Below are positions 39,156 through 49,330 of a stretch of DNA of 60,655 nucleotides, in pieces. Numbering within the stretch: position 1 is the stretch's first letter; the number at the start of each line of letters is the position of its first letter. The notes beneath the pieces were generated by a model that saw only the letters and a program-made list of their open reading frames with translations, did not search any database and had not been told where the DNA came from. The position numbers and the translations under genes were made by a program. The stretch comes from Nanobdellati archaeon (lineage in GTDB: Archaea > Nanobdellota > Nanobdellia > Woesearchaeales > GCA-2686295), in the NCBI GenBank assembly GCA_014384375.1, contig JACNFY010000016.1:1-60655 (forward strand), in the 5' to 3' direction.

Positions 39156-40390
39156 TGAGAAAAATCTTTTTTTCAGTATTAGTTCTGTTTTTGATAGTAT
39201 TAACATCTTGTGGTCCAAAGCAAAACCCATACATTGTTGATTATTATACTGGAACAAAAGGTTTGGAATTGGAGTTCTTAGGTGACAGCCCTCCAGATGA
39301 GATATATGAGAATACAGAGTTTCCACTAGCTGTTTTTGTATCTAATGAAGGAGCTTTCTCTCTCAATGGAAGTCCTTACAAAGGACTTATCAGTTACTCC
39401 TATGATTCCTTCTATTTATCACCAATTCTAGGAACCGCTCAAGAAGAAGTATTAGACATAATGCTTGAAGGAAAGTCATATACTTATCCAGAAGGAGATT
39501 TTGAAACATTTATTCTACCAGGGTTTCGCGCTAATTCAATAGTTGGTCAAAGAGAGAATCCTCTTACAGATTTATTTGTAACAGCATGTTATCCTTACAG
39601 AACTAAGCTAACAGACGAAATATGTATTGATACATCCGCGATAACTCGTGATATAAGAGAAAAAGTTTGTACATCAGAGATTAAAGGGTATAATGGGCAG
39701 GGAGCACCTGTAGCAATCACAGAAGTAAAGCCAGAGATGCAAACATTTGGGAATAGAATAAGACCTGTGTTTTTGATAACAATTCAAAATAGAGGCTCAG
39801 GTTCTGTGCTTTCACCAGTTGATAAATCTGAGATAGAGAGAGCTTGTGAAGTGCAAACAGACTCCTCAAGAAAGAAGAACTGGAATAAAGTACTTGTAAG
39901 AGCTCAACTCTCAGGCGAAGAATTAACTTGTGTTCCAGACGAAATAACTTTGAGAGAGCAGAAAGGTTTTGCAAGATGTTATTTAAGCTCAGAAGGATAT
40001 GGAAGCTCTTTGAATTATCTTGCCACCCTAATTGTTGAGCTTGACTATGTTTATTTGTCAAGTGTTTCAAAAACAGTTAGTATTGTGAGGTCAAATATTC
40101 CAGACCTAGAGCCTTTATCTTCAGGAAACTGCGATTACTGGCAGACAGAGATAAAAGGTGTATGTAAAAATAATTGTGAATTATGCTCAGAAGGAGCTAG
40201 ATTTGCATTTTGCAGTTCAATTTATGCCAACACAAACTGGACTTGTGGATGTGGAGTAGAGGATTGCGTGACTACTTTAGCTAATAAAAAGTTGAAAAAA
40301 TTGACAGACCAAATAGAGTTTAAAGCAAGCGATTGTATATTTACCTATAATCTTTGTGAGCCAGAAAAGTTTTGTTGTGCAAAACAATAA
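39152..40390 (+). CDS. Lipoprotein 1 of envelope cluster
   Basis: Signal with lipobox LTSC; YTGTKGLELEFLGDSPPDE. Confidence 0.75.
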   Translation: MMRKIFFSVLVLFLIVLTSCGPKQNPYIVDYYTGTKGLELEFLGDSPPDEIYENTEFPLAVFVSNEGAFSLNGSPYKGLISYSYDSFYLSPILGTAQEEVLDIMLEGKSYTYPEGDFETFILPGFRANSIVGQRENPLTDLFVTACYPYRTKLTDEICIDTSAITRDIREKVCTSEIKGYNGQGAPVAITEVKPEMQTFGNRIRPVFLITIQNRGSGSVLSPVDKSEIERACEVQTDSSRKKNWNKVLVRAQLSGEELTCVPDEITLREQKGFARCYLSSEGYGSSLNYLATLIVELDYVYLSSVSKTVSIVRSNIPDLEPLSSGNCDYWQTEIKGVCKNNCELCSEGARFAFCSSIYANTNWTCGCGVEDCVTTLANKKLKKLTDQIEFKASDCIFTYNLCEPEKFCCAKQ

Positions 40391-40423
40391 TTTTAAATAT
40401 TAAAAGGAACAAGAGGTTAATAC

Positions 40424-41731
40424 ATGAACAAGAAAATTTTAATTATAATATTAATATTATCTGTGTTTCTTCTTTCTTCATGCTATGGAAGAGGCGGAGT
40501 TGATTATAAACCAGATCCTAAGAGAGAAAGATTTTATAGAGGAACAGAAGGTGTAAGGATGATAATTGATCCAGGCGTGCCTCCTCCCAGACTTTACTAT
40601 TATAGTGATGCACCAACAGATGATTATAACGCTTTTAGCATAGATATAGAGCTTCAAAATATTGGAGCTTCTTGGACAAAAGGAGGATTATATGTTTCAG
40701 GCTATGACCCAACATTAATATTTCTAGAAGATGTTAATATCCCAAAAACCAGTGGAGGCTTCTTTGATAATTGCAGAGTTGACCTTAATCTAAGAGACTT
40801 AGCTTGGGATAGCATCGGAGGTTTTCTAAACTGTAACTCTGAAGAAGGAGGATTTGAATTAGGCGGAGATCCTACAACAGGACAATTTTTTGACAGTATA
40901 AGGATAAACAATCTGTTCCAACTATTCGGCTGTGAAAATTGCCCAGAGATAGATGTTAATTGGGATAGAGCCGCTGATGCTTTAAACTTTAATTTTGATT
41001 TCTCAGCTTTCGGATTAGACTTTGATTTACTTCATCATGGGCAAGCTTTACTTGTGATATTAGATAGTTTGACATTTGACAGGTTTAATGGTAAAGCATT
41101 CAGGTTAGCGCCTGATAATTACAATTATCCAGGAGGAGAATCAACATTAATATCTTTTCCCGGGTATATTCAAAAATCTTGGCCTTCTGGTTTGGATGAG
41201 ACCTATGTGACTTTTTTAATGACTTCTTGCTATGCTTACTCTACTTATGCAACCCCTGTTGTTTGTATAGACCCTGATCCTTTTTCAGAGAATGAGAAAG
41301 TCTGTTATCCAGGTCAGATTGACTTAAAGGGAAGTCAGGGAGCCCCTGTTGCAGTAACGTATGTATATCAAGAAAACACTCCTAGAAGTGTCATATTCAC
41401 TATACAAATACAGAATGTTGGTAGAGGGACAGTTATCTACCCTGGAGACCTAGAGCTTTGTAGTCCTTATTATCCAGGAAGATTAGGTGTTCAGAGCCTT
41501 GACACAGTTATTTTAGGGGATATAAGAATGTCTGGAAGTGCTCAAAGATTAAGATGCGCCCCAAATGACAATATTATCAGACTTAGAGATGGACGCGGCC
41601 AAATAACATGTACATATGATATGGAATACGCAACTGCTAAATCTGCATATAAAGCACCTCTCATAATCGAGTTGTGGTATGGTTATTATGAAACTCAAAG
41701 AAGGGATGTCTACATAAAGAGAGTTAGTTAA
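40424..41731 (+). CDS. Lipoprotein 2 of envelope cluster
   Basis: Lipobox LSSC; YRGTEGVRMIIDPGVPPP; internal CY.Y...CID..QGAPVAVT. Confidence 0.75.
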   Translation: MNKKILIIILILSVFLLSSCYGRGGVDYKPDPKRERFYRGTEGVRMIIDPGVPPPRLYYYSDAPTDDYNAFSIDIELQNIGASWTKGGLYVSGYDPTLIFLEDVNIPKTSGGFFDNCRVDLNLRDLAWDSIGGFLNCNSEEGGFELGGDPTTGQFFDSIRINNLFQLFGCENCPEIDVNWDRAADALNFNFDFSAFGLDFDLLHHGQALLVILDSLTFDRFNGKAFRLAPDNYNYPGGESTLISFPGYIQKSWPSGLDETYVTFLMTSCYAYSTYATPVVCIDPDPFSENEKVCYPGQIDLKGSQGAPVAVTYVYQENTPRSVIFTIQIQNVGRGTVIYPGDLELCSPYYPGRLGVQSLDTVILGDIRMSGSAQRLRCAPNDNIIRLRDGRGQITCTYDMEYATAKSAYKAPLIIELWYGYYETQRRDVYIKRVS

Positions 41732-41735
41732 TACT

Positions 41736-41770
41736 TCAGAGTAAAAAATAAAAAAATTTATATACTCTGA
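41736..41770. promoter_or_regulatory. Inverted repeat TCAGAGTA/TACTCTGA flanking a TATA-like box
   Basis: Exact 8-bp arms enclosing aaatttata upstream of lipoprotein 3. Confidence 0.5.
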
Positions 41771-41802
41771 TAAGATAAGAATATTCGTTAGGAGGTTTAA
41801 AA

Positions 41803-42747
41803 ATGAGAAAACAATTTATTATTACTCTTGCATTGCTTTTGGTGTTAGCTTCTTGTGCCGACCAGACAGTCACTCCTTCCAATCAAAAGAGTTTTCTTGG
41901 AGGAACAATTGGTTTACTTGTTAGCTTTGTGGAAGGCGAGCCGCCTTCAGAAGTTACTGATGGTGGTGCGACTCCATTTACTGTTTCTGTAAAGCTTGAG
42001 AATAAAGGAGAAACTTTTGTAGATGCTACTGATGTGACATTAACATTGAAAGGAATAGATGCTGCTTCTTTTGGAGTAACAAATGCAGACCTCACAATGA
42101 ATCCTTCCGAAGATTTATTAGATAATGATATAAACCCAGATACTGGAGAAGCCATAAATTCTCCGCCTGTGTATGTTACTTTTTCACAGTTGAATTACCT
42201 AGGAGAATTATCAGGTAATCAGCCTTTTCCATTTGTTGTAGATGTTTGTTATAAATACCAAACAATGGCGACTTCACAGCTCTGCATAAAGGAGAACTTG
42301 CTTGATTCATCAGATACCAAGGTCTGTACAGTAACAGGCTCAAAGAATGTTCAGAATTCAGGAGCGCCTGTCCAGATATTAAACTTTGAAGAATTCTCAG
42401 CGGGCCAGAATGCTGTTTCTTTCTCTTTTAGGGTGAAGAATGTCGGAAATGGCTTGTTGTCAGCAGCAAGCTCTTCATGTGACCAAACACCTGCTAATAG
42501 AGATTATGTAACTGTAACTGTTGATAGTGGCTTGCAAGGACTAACATGTAGTGGGCTTTCGAATCCTTCAGAGAATGGAACTGCTTACTCAGGAGATGTA
42601 AAGTTGGCAACAGGTGAAAGACAGATAAGATGCACGCAACAACTAAGTGATGCAGACCAGACAGATAAAATTATGATTGTTGATTCATCTGTTGATTATG
42701 ATTACCAAGAATCAACACGCACAGATGTTTTAGTGAAACACATATAA
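41803..42747 (+). CDS. Lipoprotein 3 of envelope cluster
   Basis: Lipobox LASC; FLGGTIGLLVSFVEGEPPSE; SD aggagg. Confidence 0.75.
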   Translation: MRKQFIITLALLLVLASCADQTVTPSNQKSFLGGTIGLLVSFVEGEPPSEVTDGGATPFTVSVKLENKGETFVDATDVTLTLKGIDAASFGVTNADLTMNPSEDLLDNDINPDTGEAINSPPVYVTFSQLNYLGELSGNQPFPFVVDVCYKYQTMATSQLCIKENLLDSSDTKVCTVTGSKNVQNSGAPVQILNFEEFSAGQNAVSFSFRVKNVGNGLLSAASSSCDQTPANRDYVTVTVDSGLQGLTCSGLSNPSENGTAYSGDVKLATGERQIRCTQQLSDADQTDKIMIVDSSVDYDYQESTRTDVLVKHI

Positions 42748-42749
42748 TA

Positions 42750-43223
42750 TTGAACAGAGTACTAGTAGTTGACGACAAAAAGTATTACAGGGATATTCTT
42801 ACTGACTTTTTTCTAAATAGAGGATTCGATGTTAGAACAGCAATTAATGCTGATAATGCAAGAAGCAGATTTATGCAAGACGGATTATTTTCTTTGGTTA
42901 GCTCTGATTGTAAAATGCCTGATTTTAAATATGAAATGTCTAGAAAAGCAGGTTTAGAACTAATTGAAATGATAAGATTAATAGAACATGACAGGTATGG
43001 TGAACATTTTGAAATATATACCCCCATTGTTATGGTTACTGGTTCAACGATAAATCCTCAAGATATAGCTTATCCTAACTCAAGATTCTTAGGTGTAATT
43101 GAGAAAAGAGTTAATTGGAGAGGAGAAGAAGAAGTAGTAATTCCAAAACTTAAAGAACTTCTTGAACATTCAGGTTTAGAATCAGCTGTTTATCAACACG
43201 AACTTACTCAACAGACTTTCTAA
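42750..43223 (+). CDS. Stand-alone response-regulator receiver-domain protein (TTG start)
   Basis: VLVVDD, phospho-Asp in VSSDCKMPD, VMVTGS, GVIEKR. Confidence 0.8.
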   Translation: MNRVLVVDDKKYYRDILTDFFLNRGFDVRTAINADNARSRFMQDGLFSLVSSDCKMPDFKYEMSRKAGLELIEMIRLIEHDRYGEHFEIYTPIVMVTGSTINPQDIAYPNSRFLGVIEKRVNWRGEEEVVIPKLKELLEHSGLESAVYQHELTQQTF

Positions 43224-44135
43224 TTGTATAAACTCATCACTTCCTTCTACCATTCTAAATTCTGCTTCTCCGCACTCTTTAACCATTTCAAGCTTTTTTC
43301 TGTCATCAATTTCAAGAGCCCATATCTCTTTCTGAATCTGCTTTATAATATCCAATCCAGATAAACCATATTCTAGCATTGTTTTCAGAAGTTCATTCTT
43401 TGCATTCACAAAATCTTTTTTTACACAGAAGGTTAATACTTCTTTCACTTCTTTTGGTCTGGCAACACTCGCCATTTCATATATTAGAGTTTCAGTGATT
43501 TTTTTACTAATAGCAGCAGATGCTTGTAAAATGTTTTCAACCCTTCTACAATCACCATCAGATATTTCGTAAAGAGCTTTCTTTGCTTTAGAATCAACAG
43601 TTAAACCTTCATTTTTCGCTATTTTATCAATTATGTTAAACAAGTCTTGTTTTGATAGAGGTTTGAATCTAAATACAGAACATCTCGATTGGATTGGATC
43701 GATGATTTTTGATGAATAATTACATGAAAGTATAAATCTGCATGTCTGGGTGTAGTTCTCCATTGTTCTTCTAAGGGCTTGCTGTGCTTCCTTTGTCAAC
43801 GCATCACATTCATCAAGATAAATGATTTTAAAAGGAACTTCTCCTATTGACCTTGTTCTTGCAAAGTTTTTGACCTTAACTCTTATAACATCGATTCCTC
43901 TCTCATCAGAAGCGTTTAGTTCTAGAAAGTTCTCCCTCCAATTACCTTTAAAGAGTTGTTTTGTAATAACAAGAGATAAACTTGTCTTTCCAATTCCTGC
44001 GGGCCCTGCAAACAAAAGGTGAGGCATGTTTTTTTGTCTGACAAAAGCTTCTGTTCTCTTTACAACTTCATTTTGGCCTTTAATTTCAGAGAATTTTTGA
44101 GGCCTATATTTCTCAGTCCAAATAGCTGTATCCAT
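43182..44135 (-). CDS. rfcS: Replication factor C small subunit
   Basis: WTEKYRP, GPAGIGKT, DECDALT, SRC (RFC boxes). Confidence 0.96.
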   Translation of the reverse strand: MDTAIWTEKYRPQKFSEIKGQNEVVKRTEAFVRQKNMPHLLFAGPAGIGKTSLSLVITKQLFKGNWRENFLELNASDERGIDVIRVKVKNFARTRSIGEVPFKIIYLDECDALTKEAQQALRRTMENYTQTCRFILSCNYSSKIIDPIQSRCSVFRFKPLSKQDLFNIIDKIAKNEGLTVDSKAKKALYEISDGDCRRVENILQASAAISKKITETLIYEMASVARPKEVKEVLTFCVKKDFVNAKNELLKTMLEYGLSGLDIIKQIQKEIWALEIDDRKKLEMVKECGEAEFRMVEGSDEFIQLESLLSKFVLINS

Positions 44136-44175
44136 GCCTCGAAAGAATAAAGAACTGTTTATAAAACTTGTTGAA

Positions 44176-44439
44176 TTAAACTATGTCTTCTTCGGCGACA
44201 ACAAGAAAGTCACCAATTGCTATGACTGCGCTGAAAGGTATTAGAATTTCTCCTTCATTTGTTTTTTCTAGCTCAAGTTTTTCAGTGTAAGAAGAAGGGT
44301 TTGCTAGAACCATATGTATAAGTTCACCAGAACTTGTTTCGAAAACAATGTCTCCAACCTCGCCGAATTTCTTTCCTGTTTTAGAAACAACTGTCTTTCC
44401 AATCAGCTGTTTTGAAAACTTTTTTTCTTCTTCTGCCAT
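44176..44439 (-). CDS. PRC-barrel domain protein
   Basis: IGKTVVSKTGKKFGEVGDIVFE. Confidence 0.8.
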   Translation of the reverse strand: MAEEEKKFSKQLIGKTVVSKTGKKFGEVGDIVFETSSGELIHMVLANPSSYTEKLELEKTNEGEILIPFSAVIAIGDFLVVAEEDIV

Positions 44440-44588
44440 TGAACCACCCTGAAATGATAATAATCAAAAATTACAACATTATTGAGTGACAGCAAGTATT
44501 TAAAACTTTTGTTTTTAAGAGGAATCCCCGAATATGTTTCGAACGATTTCACAAAAGATTTATAAAAAATAAGCAATGATTTTTTTCT

Positions 44589-44966
44589 ATGACTTCATTA
44601 GTGGCTTGTTTATCAAGTGGTAAAGGTACTTGGGCACAACTAATAGAAATAATCCGCGGAGCACAATGGGATGACGTTTTTTTGATAACAAACGAATTTG
44701 GGAAAGAGAAATTCAAAGAAAAAAATGTTAAATTAGTAATCCTTGATTTGAACAAATCTCCCAACATTCTATCAGATGAGATAGTAGATGCTTTGCATGA
44801 AAAAGATCTTGGAACAGAAGTAGCCATTAATATTTCTTCAGGAACAGGGAATGAACACATGGCTTTACTATCAGCAATCCTTAAGTTGGGATTAGGAGTT
44901 AGATTTGTATTCTCAAAGAACGGAAAAGTTGAGGAATTAAAGTTGTTTAAGTTTTCTTTTGACTGA
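44589..44966 (+). CDS. CARF-like Rossmannoid protein
   Basis: INISSGTGNEHMALLSAILKLGLGVRFV resembles CARF nucleotide-binding loop. Confidence 0.5.
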   Translation: MTSLVACLSSGKGTWAQLIEIIRGAQWDDVFLITNEFGKEKFKEKNVKLVILDLNKSPNILSDEIVDALHEKDLGTEVAINISSGTGNEHMALLSAILKLGLGVRFVFSKNGKVEELKLFKFSFD

Positions 44967-45540
44967 TGTATACTCTGTATCCAGAACTCTTAACTATCTC
45001 TTTGACATTTCCAAAGGTTGAATTCATTTTCTCAGACAAAGTTTTCCCGCCTTTGTTATGTCTTGCAACAAGCTCGAGCAAACCACTTTTATTCAAATGT
45101 TCAAAGGAATCTTCTATTAGTTTGAAACAAACCTCTTTCCCAGCTACTTGAGGAGGATTTAATAGTATAGCATCAAATGATTCTTCAATTTTTTCAAACC
45201 CATCAGAACATATTACCTCAACATCAAGATTATTTAGATTAGCATTTTTCTTTGTTAGATAAACTGCTCTTTTGTTAACATCACTCATAACAACATTTGT
45301 TTTTGGAAAAACTTTCTTAACATAAATTCCGACAACACCCATTCCACAACCTAAGTCAAGTACTTTCCAATTATTTTTTACAATAAGATTTTTCAGCAAG
45401 ACTTCAGTTCCTTTATCAAGCTTCTTCTTAGAAAAAATTCCTGAACCAGAAAAGAGTTGGAAAAAAATATTTCCAATCCGAATATTTATTTCTCTAAGGT
45501 TTAAATCAGATGTTTGCTTTTTAGAGTAGTAGTGAGGCAT
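44947..45540 (-). CDS. RsmC-like small-domain SAM methyltransferase
   Basis: VLDLGCGMGVVGIY, LLNPPQVAG. Confidence 0.85.
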   Translation of the reverse strand: MPHYYSKKQTSDLNLREINIRIGNIFFQLFSGSGIFSKKKLDKGTEVLLKNLIVKNNWKVLDLGCGMGVVGIYVKKVFPKTNVVMSDVNKRAVYLTKKNANLNNLDVEVICSDGFEKIEESFDAILLNPPQVAGKEVCFKLIEDSFEHLNKSGLLELVARHNKGGKTLSEKMNSTFGNVKEIVKSSGYRVYISQKKT

Positions 45541-45541
45541 T

Positions 45542-46147
45542 TTACATTATTTTCAAGAGATGATAAGCAAAAGCGTCAGCAACATTGATAGGATGTTCTT
45601 CTTTGAATTCCAATATAATACACCTTCCACTGCTGCTAACAAGGTTTTTATCACTTCTTTCAAAGGAAATAACAACTGTGTTTTCATCCGCATCATCACA
45701 GGTTGCAAAAGGTAAATTTTCAAATTCTTCATTAACAGCACTTGTTGTAGGTATTCTAAGCAAGTGAAATCTTTCTCCGGTTAGTTTAGATATCTCAATT
45801 CCTGCAAGAGCGATTTCTGAGCTACTATTATTAGGAACACTTATTATTATGTTTTCAGGTCTGTTCTTCCATATTATGTCTTCAATGTTATCTTCCACAA
45901 TTATATCTTCTAGTTCTCTCGGATGATGGTAAAAAGGTATATTATAAGGAATTTTTCCGATTTGTATCTGGGTGTACCAGAATCCTTCATTTTTGTCAAA
46001 GTAAAAAGGAAAGTTATTATAGTTGTCTTTAGTTAGTTTTTTTTGAGTATTATATCTTCCAAAGAAAATTAATACTGAGAAAAAAGCAACTAGTATTATT
46101 AAAGTAATAATAAATTGTTTTGTACTCTTATTCTTTTTTCTAGCCAT
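45542..46147 (-). CDS. Single-TM membrane-anchored protein A
   Basis: N-terminal TM, ectodomain with two Cys. Confidence 0.6.
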   Translation of the reverse strand: MARKKNKSTKQFIITLIILVAFFSVLIFFGRYNTQKKLTKDNYNNFPFYFDKNEGFWYTQIQIGKIPYNIPFYHHPRELEDIIVEDNIEDIIWKNRPENIIISVPNNSSSEIALAGIEISKLTGERFHLLRIPTTSAVNEEFENLPFATCDDADENTVVISFERSDKNLVSSSGRCIILEFKEEHPINVADAFAYHLLKIM

Positions 46148-46724
46148 TTATAACCCCATAATAAGTATACACAAGTAAATCCCTTATTTTAAAGAAGTCA
46201 ATTGTTTGTCCATTTAGGACTATACAGTTATTTTTATCAACAATAGAAGTCTGGTTTGAGACATTAAAGTATATTACAGGGACAAAGAGAGTGGCATTTT
46301 CGCAGCTGATAGTTGGAAGAAAATAAATCTCTGATTTCTTAGTCACTGCACTTACAATTACAGAATTCAATGTTGTTTGTAAGTCATTCCTAACAGTGTC
46401 AATATAAAGAAGATTTTGCATATCGGTTTCAGGATCGAAGGTTAGGTACATCATAGGCGATAAAATCTTATTCTTAAGATTTGGAGAAGTATTGATTGTT
46501 AGAAGTGTTTGGGGAAGAAAATTAAAACCTTTTTTTTGATTGTTTATTTTAGTAACAAAAATATTTTCTTCACGAATAAATTTGTATCCGTTGTACTCCC
46601 ATCTTTCGCCACCTCTACTACCTATTAAAATACCCATTATACCAAAAGTCATTATAAATACAAGAAGGGTACCCATCCAAAACTTTTTTCTCCTTTCTTT
46701 TCTAGTTTCTATCCTTCTAAGCAT
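46140..46724 (-). CDS. Single-TM membrane-anchored protein B (possible paralog of A)
   Basis: N-terminal TM, two Cys, similar C-terminal pattern; overlaps neighbour by 8 nt. Confidence 0.6.
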   Translation of the reverse strand: MLRRIETRKERRKKFWMGTLLVFIMTFGIMGILIGSRGGERWEYNGYKFIREENIFVTKINNQKKGFNFLPQTLLTINTSPNLKNKILSPMMYLTFDPETDMQNLLYIDTVRNDLQTTLNSVIVSAVTKKSEIYFLPTISCENATLFVPVIYFNVSNQTSIVDKNNCIVLNGQTIDFFKIRDLLVYTYYGVING

Positions 46725-46798
46725 GTTTTTCAGAATAAAAGGTTTATTTAAATAGTTTGTTCAAAAGCTTTAAATATCATCCATTTTTTGTAGTCAGT

Positions 46799-49330
46799 AT
46801 GTTGCCAGATAAGGAGATAAAGAAAAAATTCCAACCAGTATTTTGGAAAAACCCTGAAAAGTACTATCCTATAGAAGTTTTAAAAGGAGAGGGCTTTACC
46901 AGAAAAATCTGTTCTTCATGTAAAAAACCTTTCTGGACAACTACTGCTAGAAATACTTGTGGAGATCCTGCATGTAGCAAAGAATTTGGATTCATAGGTA
47001 GCACTCCTGCCAAGAAAAAGCTTGGCTATGTTGATGTCTGGACAGAGTTTGCTAAGATGTTCAAGAAATTTGGTTATACTCCTATAAAGCGTTATCCTGT
47101 TGTTTCAAGATGGAATTCTACAATGGAATATACTAATGCTTCTATAGCAGCTTTTCAGCCATATGTTATATCTGGTGAGATAAAACCTCCTGCAAATCCT
47201 TTAGTTATTCCACAATTCTGTTTAAGATTCAGTGATGTTGACAATGTTGGAATAACAGGTAGTCACAACACAGGGTTTGTTATGATAGGACAACACATGT
47301 TTGTTCCACCAGAAGAATGGGATCAGAATGAAGTCTTTAGACATATACATACATGGGTTAATAAAGGAATTGGATTGCCAAACAGAGAAGTAACCTATCA
47401 TGAAGATGCGTGGGCTGGCGGTGGGAACTTTGGTTGTTGTATGGAGTTCTTTTCAAGAGGTTGTGAGCTAGGAAACCAAGTTTATATGCTTTATGAACAA
47501 ACAAATAAAAGCTACAAAGAGCTCAGTATAAAGGTTTTGGATATGGGTATGGGTCAGGAGAGAAATGCTTGGTTTAGTCAGGGAACTAATACTATGTATG
47601 ATGCTATATTTCCAACAGTCCTTAAGAAATTAAGACAAAAGACAGGAATAAAAATTGATGAAAAAATAATGAAAAGATATGTTCCTTACTCTGGCTTGTT
47701 AAATCTTGATGAAGTCAAGAATATTGAGACTTCATGGAAGATTGTTGCAAAAAAAGCAGGTGTTGATGTTAAATATTTGAAAGAATTGATTATTCCAGTT
47801 TCAGGCATTTATTCTTTGGCAGAACATTCACGCTCTTTACTTGTTGCTCTTTCAGACGGAGCACTTCCAAGTAATGTTGGGGGAGGATACAATCTAAGAA
47901 TGATTCTAAGAAGAGCGTTATCATTTATCGATAGAAATGGCTGGAACGTTTCATTGAATGATACTTGTGAATGGCATGCAGATTATTTGAAAAAAATATT
48001 TCCTGAATTATCTGAAAATTTGTCTGAGGTCAATGAAATACTGGATGTTGAGAGGAAAAAATACTTTGAAACCAAGAAAAGAAATAAGCAGATTATTTCA
48101 CAAATAATAAAGAAGGAGATTTCTGAGAAGAAACTTATAGAATTGTATGATAGTCATGGCATAACCCCCGATCAAGTTGTTGAAAAAGCAAAAGCACAGA
48201 AAAAGAAAATTGTTGTACCTGAGAATTTCTATGGAATGGTTGCTGAGAGACATGAAGTTCAAGAACAGCAGACACAAACACAGAAAGAAATAACTTTAGA
48301 TTTGAAAGGAATCTCAAATACAGAAGCATTGTACTTTGATCATTATGACTTTACAAATTTCAAAGCAGTAGTTTTGAAAATCATAGATAAATTTGTGGTT
48401 CTTGACAAGACTGCGTTCTACCCAACATCTGGAGGGCAGGTTAATGATAAAGGAACACTTGGAAAGCACGAAGTTGTAGATGTCTTTAAGCAAGGAGGGA
48501 TTATAGTTCATACATTAATTGGAAAACCTTCTTTCAAAGAGGGAGATTTTGTGTATGGGAAGATAGATCCTGGCAGGAGAGTGCAACTTGCTCAGCATCA
48601 CACAGGAACACATATACTAAATGGTGCTGCTAAGAAGCTACTTGGAAATCATGTTTGGCAGGCAGGAGCTGCTAAGTTTATGGATAAAGCAAGGTTAGAT
48701 ATAACCCATTATGACCAATTAACACCAGAACAAGTGAAGAAAATAGAAGAAATAGCCAACAACGTCATAAAACAGGATTTGCCTGTATACAAATCTTTTA
48801 TGCCAAGAGAATTAGCTGAAACAAAGTATGGTTTTACAATCTATCAGGGAGGAGCAGTTCCAGGAAGAAAACTGAGGATTGTGGAAATACTGAACTTTGA
48901 TGTTGAAGCCTGTGGAGGAACTCATCTTAATCTGACAGGAGAATGCAAGATATTAAAGATACTCAAAACAAGCAAAGTACAAGATGGCATAATAAGAATC
49001 GAATTTGTGTGTGGCAATGCAGCTTATAAGCATATTGAACAGCAAGAAAAACTCATTAAAGAAATAACAAAGCTCTTGAAGTGTAAAGAGGAAGAGATCG
49101 TTTTCAGGGTTGAAGAGTTATTCCAGAAATGGAAGCAAGCAAAGAAAGCAGTCAAGAAAAACAAGAAATTACCTTTAAAAGAGTTAGAGTTAACTTCTAA
49201 AAAGAAATTCTCAGGAGATGTAATTACAAAAGCAGCTGAAGTTTTAAGAACCCAACCAGCGCATCTTCCTAAAACAATAAGCAGGTTTTTACAAGACTTA
49301 GAAGAAACAAAGAAGAAACTTAGTGAATAA
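46799..49330 (+). CDS. alaS: Alanyl-tRNA synthetase (archaeal type)
   Basis: Archaeal AlaRS N-terminal Zn site, class II motifs, HHTGTH editing motif. Confidence 0.97.
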   Translation: MLPDKEIKKKFQPVFWKNPEKYYPIEVLKGEGFTRKICSSCKKPFWTTTARNTCGDPACSKEFGFIGSTPAKKKLGYVDVWTEFAKMFKKFGYTPIKRYPVVSRWNSTMEYTNASIAAFQPYVISGEIKPPANPLVIPQFCLRFSDVDNVGITGSHNTGFVMIGQHMFVPPEEWDQNEVFRHIHTWVNKGIGLPNREVTYHEDAWAGGGNFGCCMEFFSRGCELGNQVYMLYEQTNKSYKELSIKVLDMGMGQERNAWFSQGTNTMYDAIFPTVLKKLRQKTGIKIDEKIMKRYVPYSGLLNLDEVKNIETSWKIVAKKAGVDVKYLKELIIPVSGIYSLAEHSRSLLVALSDGALPSNVGGGYNLRMILRRALSFIDRNGWNVSLNDTCEWHADYLKKIFPELSENLSEVNEILDVERKKYFETKKRNKQIISQIIKKEISEKKLIELYDSHGITPDQVVEKAKAQKKKIVVPENFYGMVAERHEVQEQQTQTQKEITLDLKGISNTEALYFDHYDFTNFKAVVLKIIDKFVVLDKTAFYPTSGGQVNDKGTLGKHEVVDVFKQGGIIVHTLIGKPSFKEGDFVYGKIDPGRRVQLAQHHTGTHILNGAAKKLLGNHVWQAGAAKFMDKARLDITHYDQLTPEQVKKIEEIANNVIKQDLPVYKSFMPRELAETKYGFTIYQGGAVPGRKLRIVEILNFDVEACGGTHLNLTGECKILKILKTSKVQDGIIRIEFVCGNAAYKHIEQQEKLIKEITKLLKCKEEEIVFRVEELFQKWKQAKKAVKKNKKLPLKELELTSKKKFSGDVITKAAEVLRTQPAHLPKTISRFLQDLEETKKKLSE

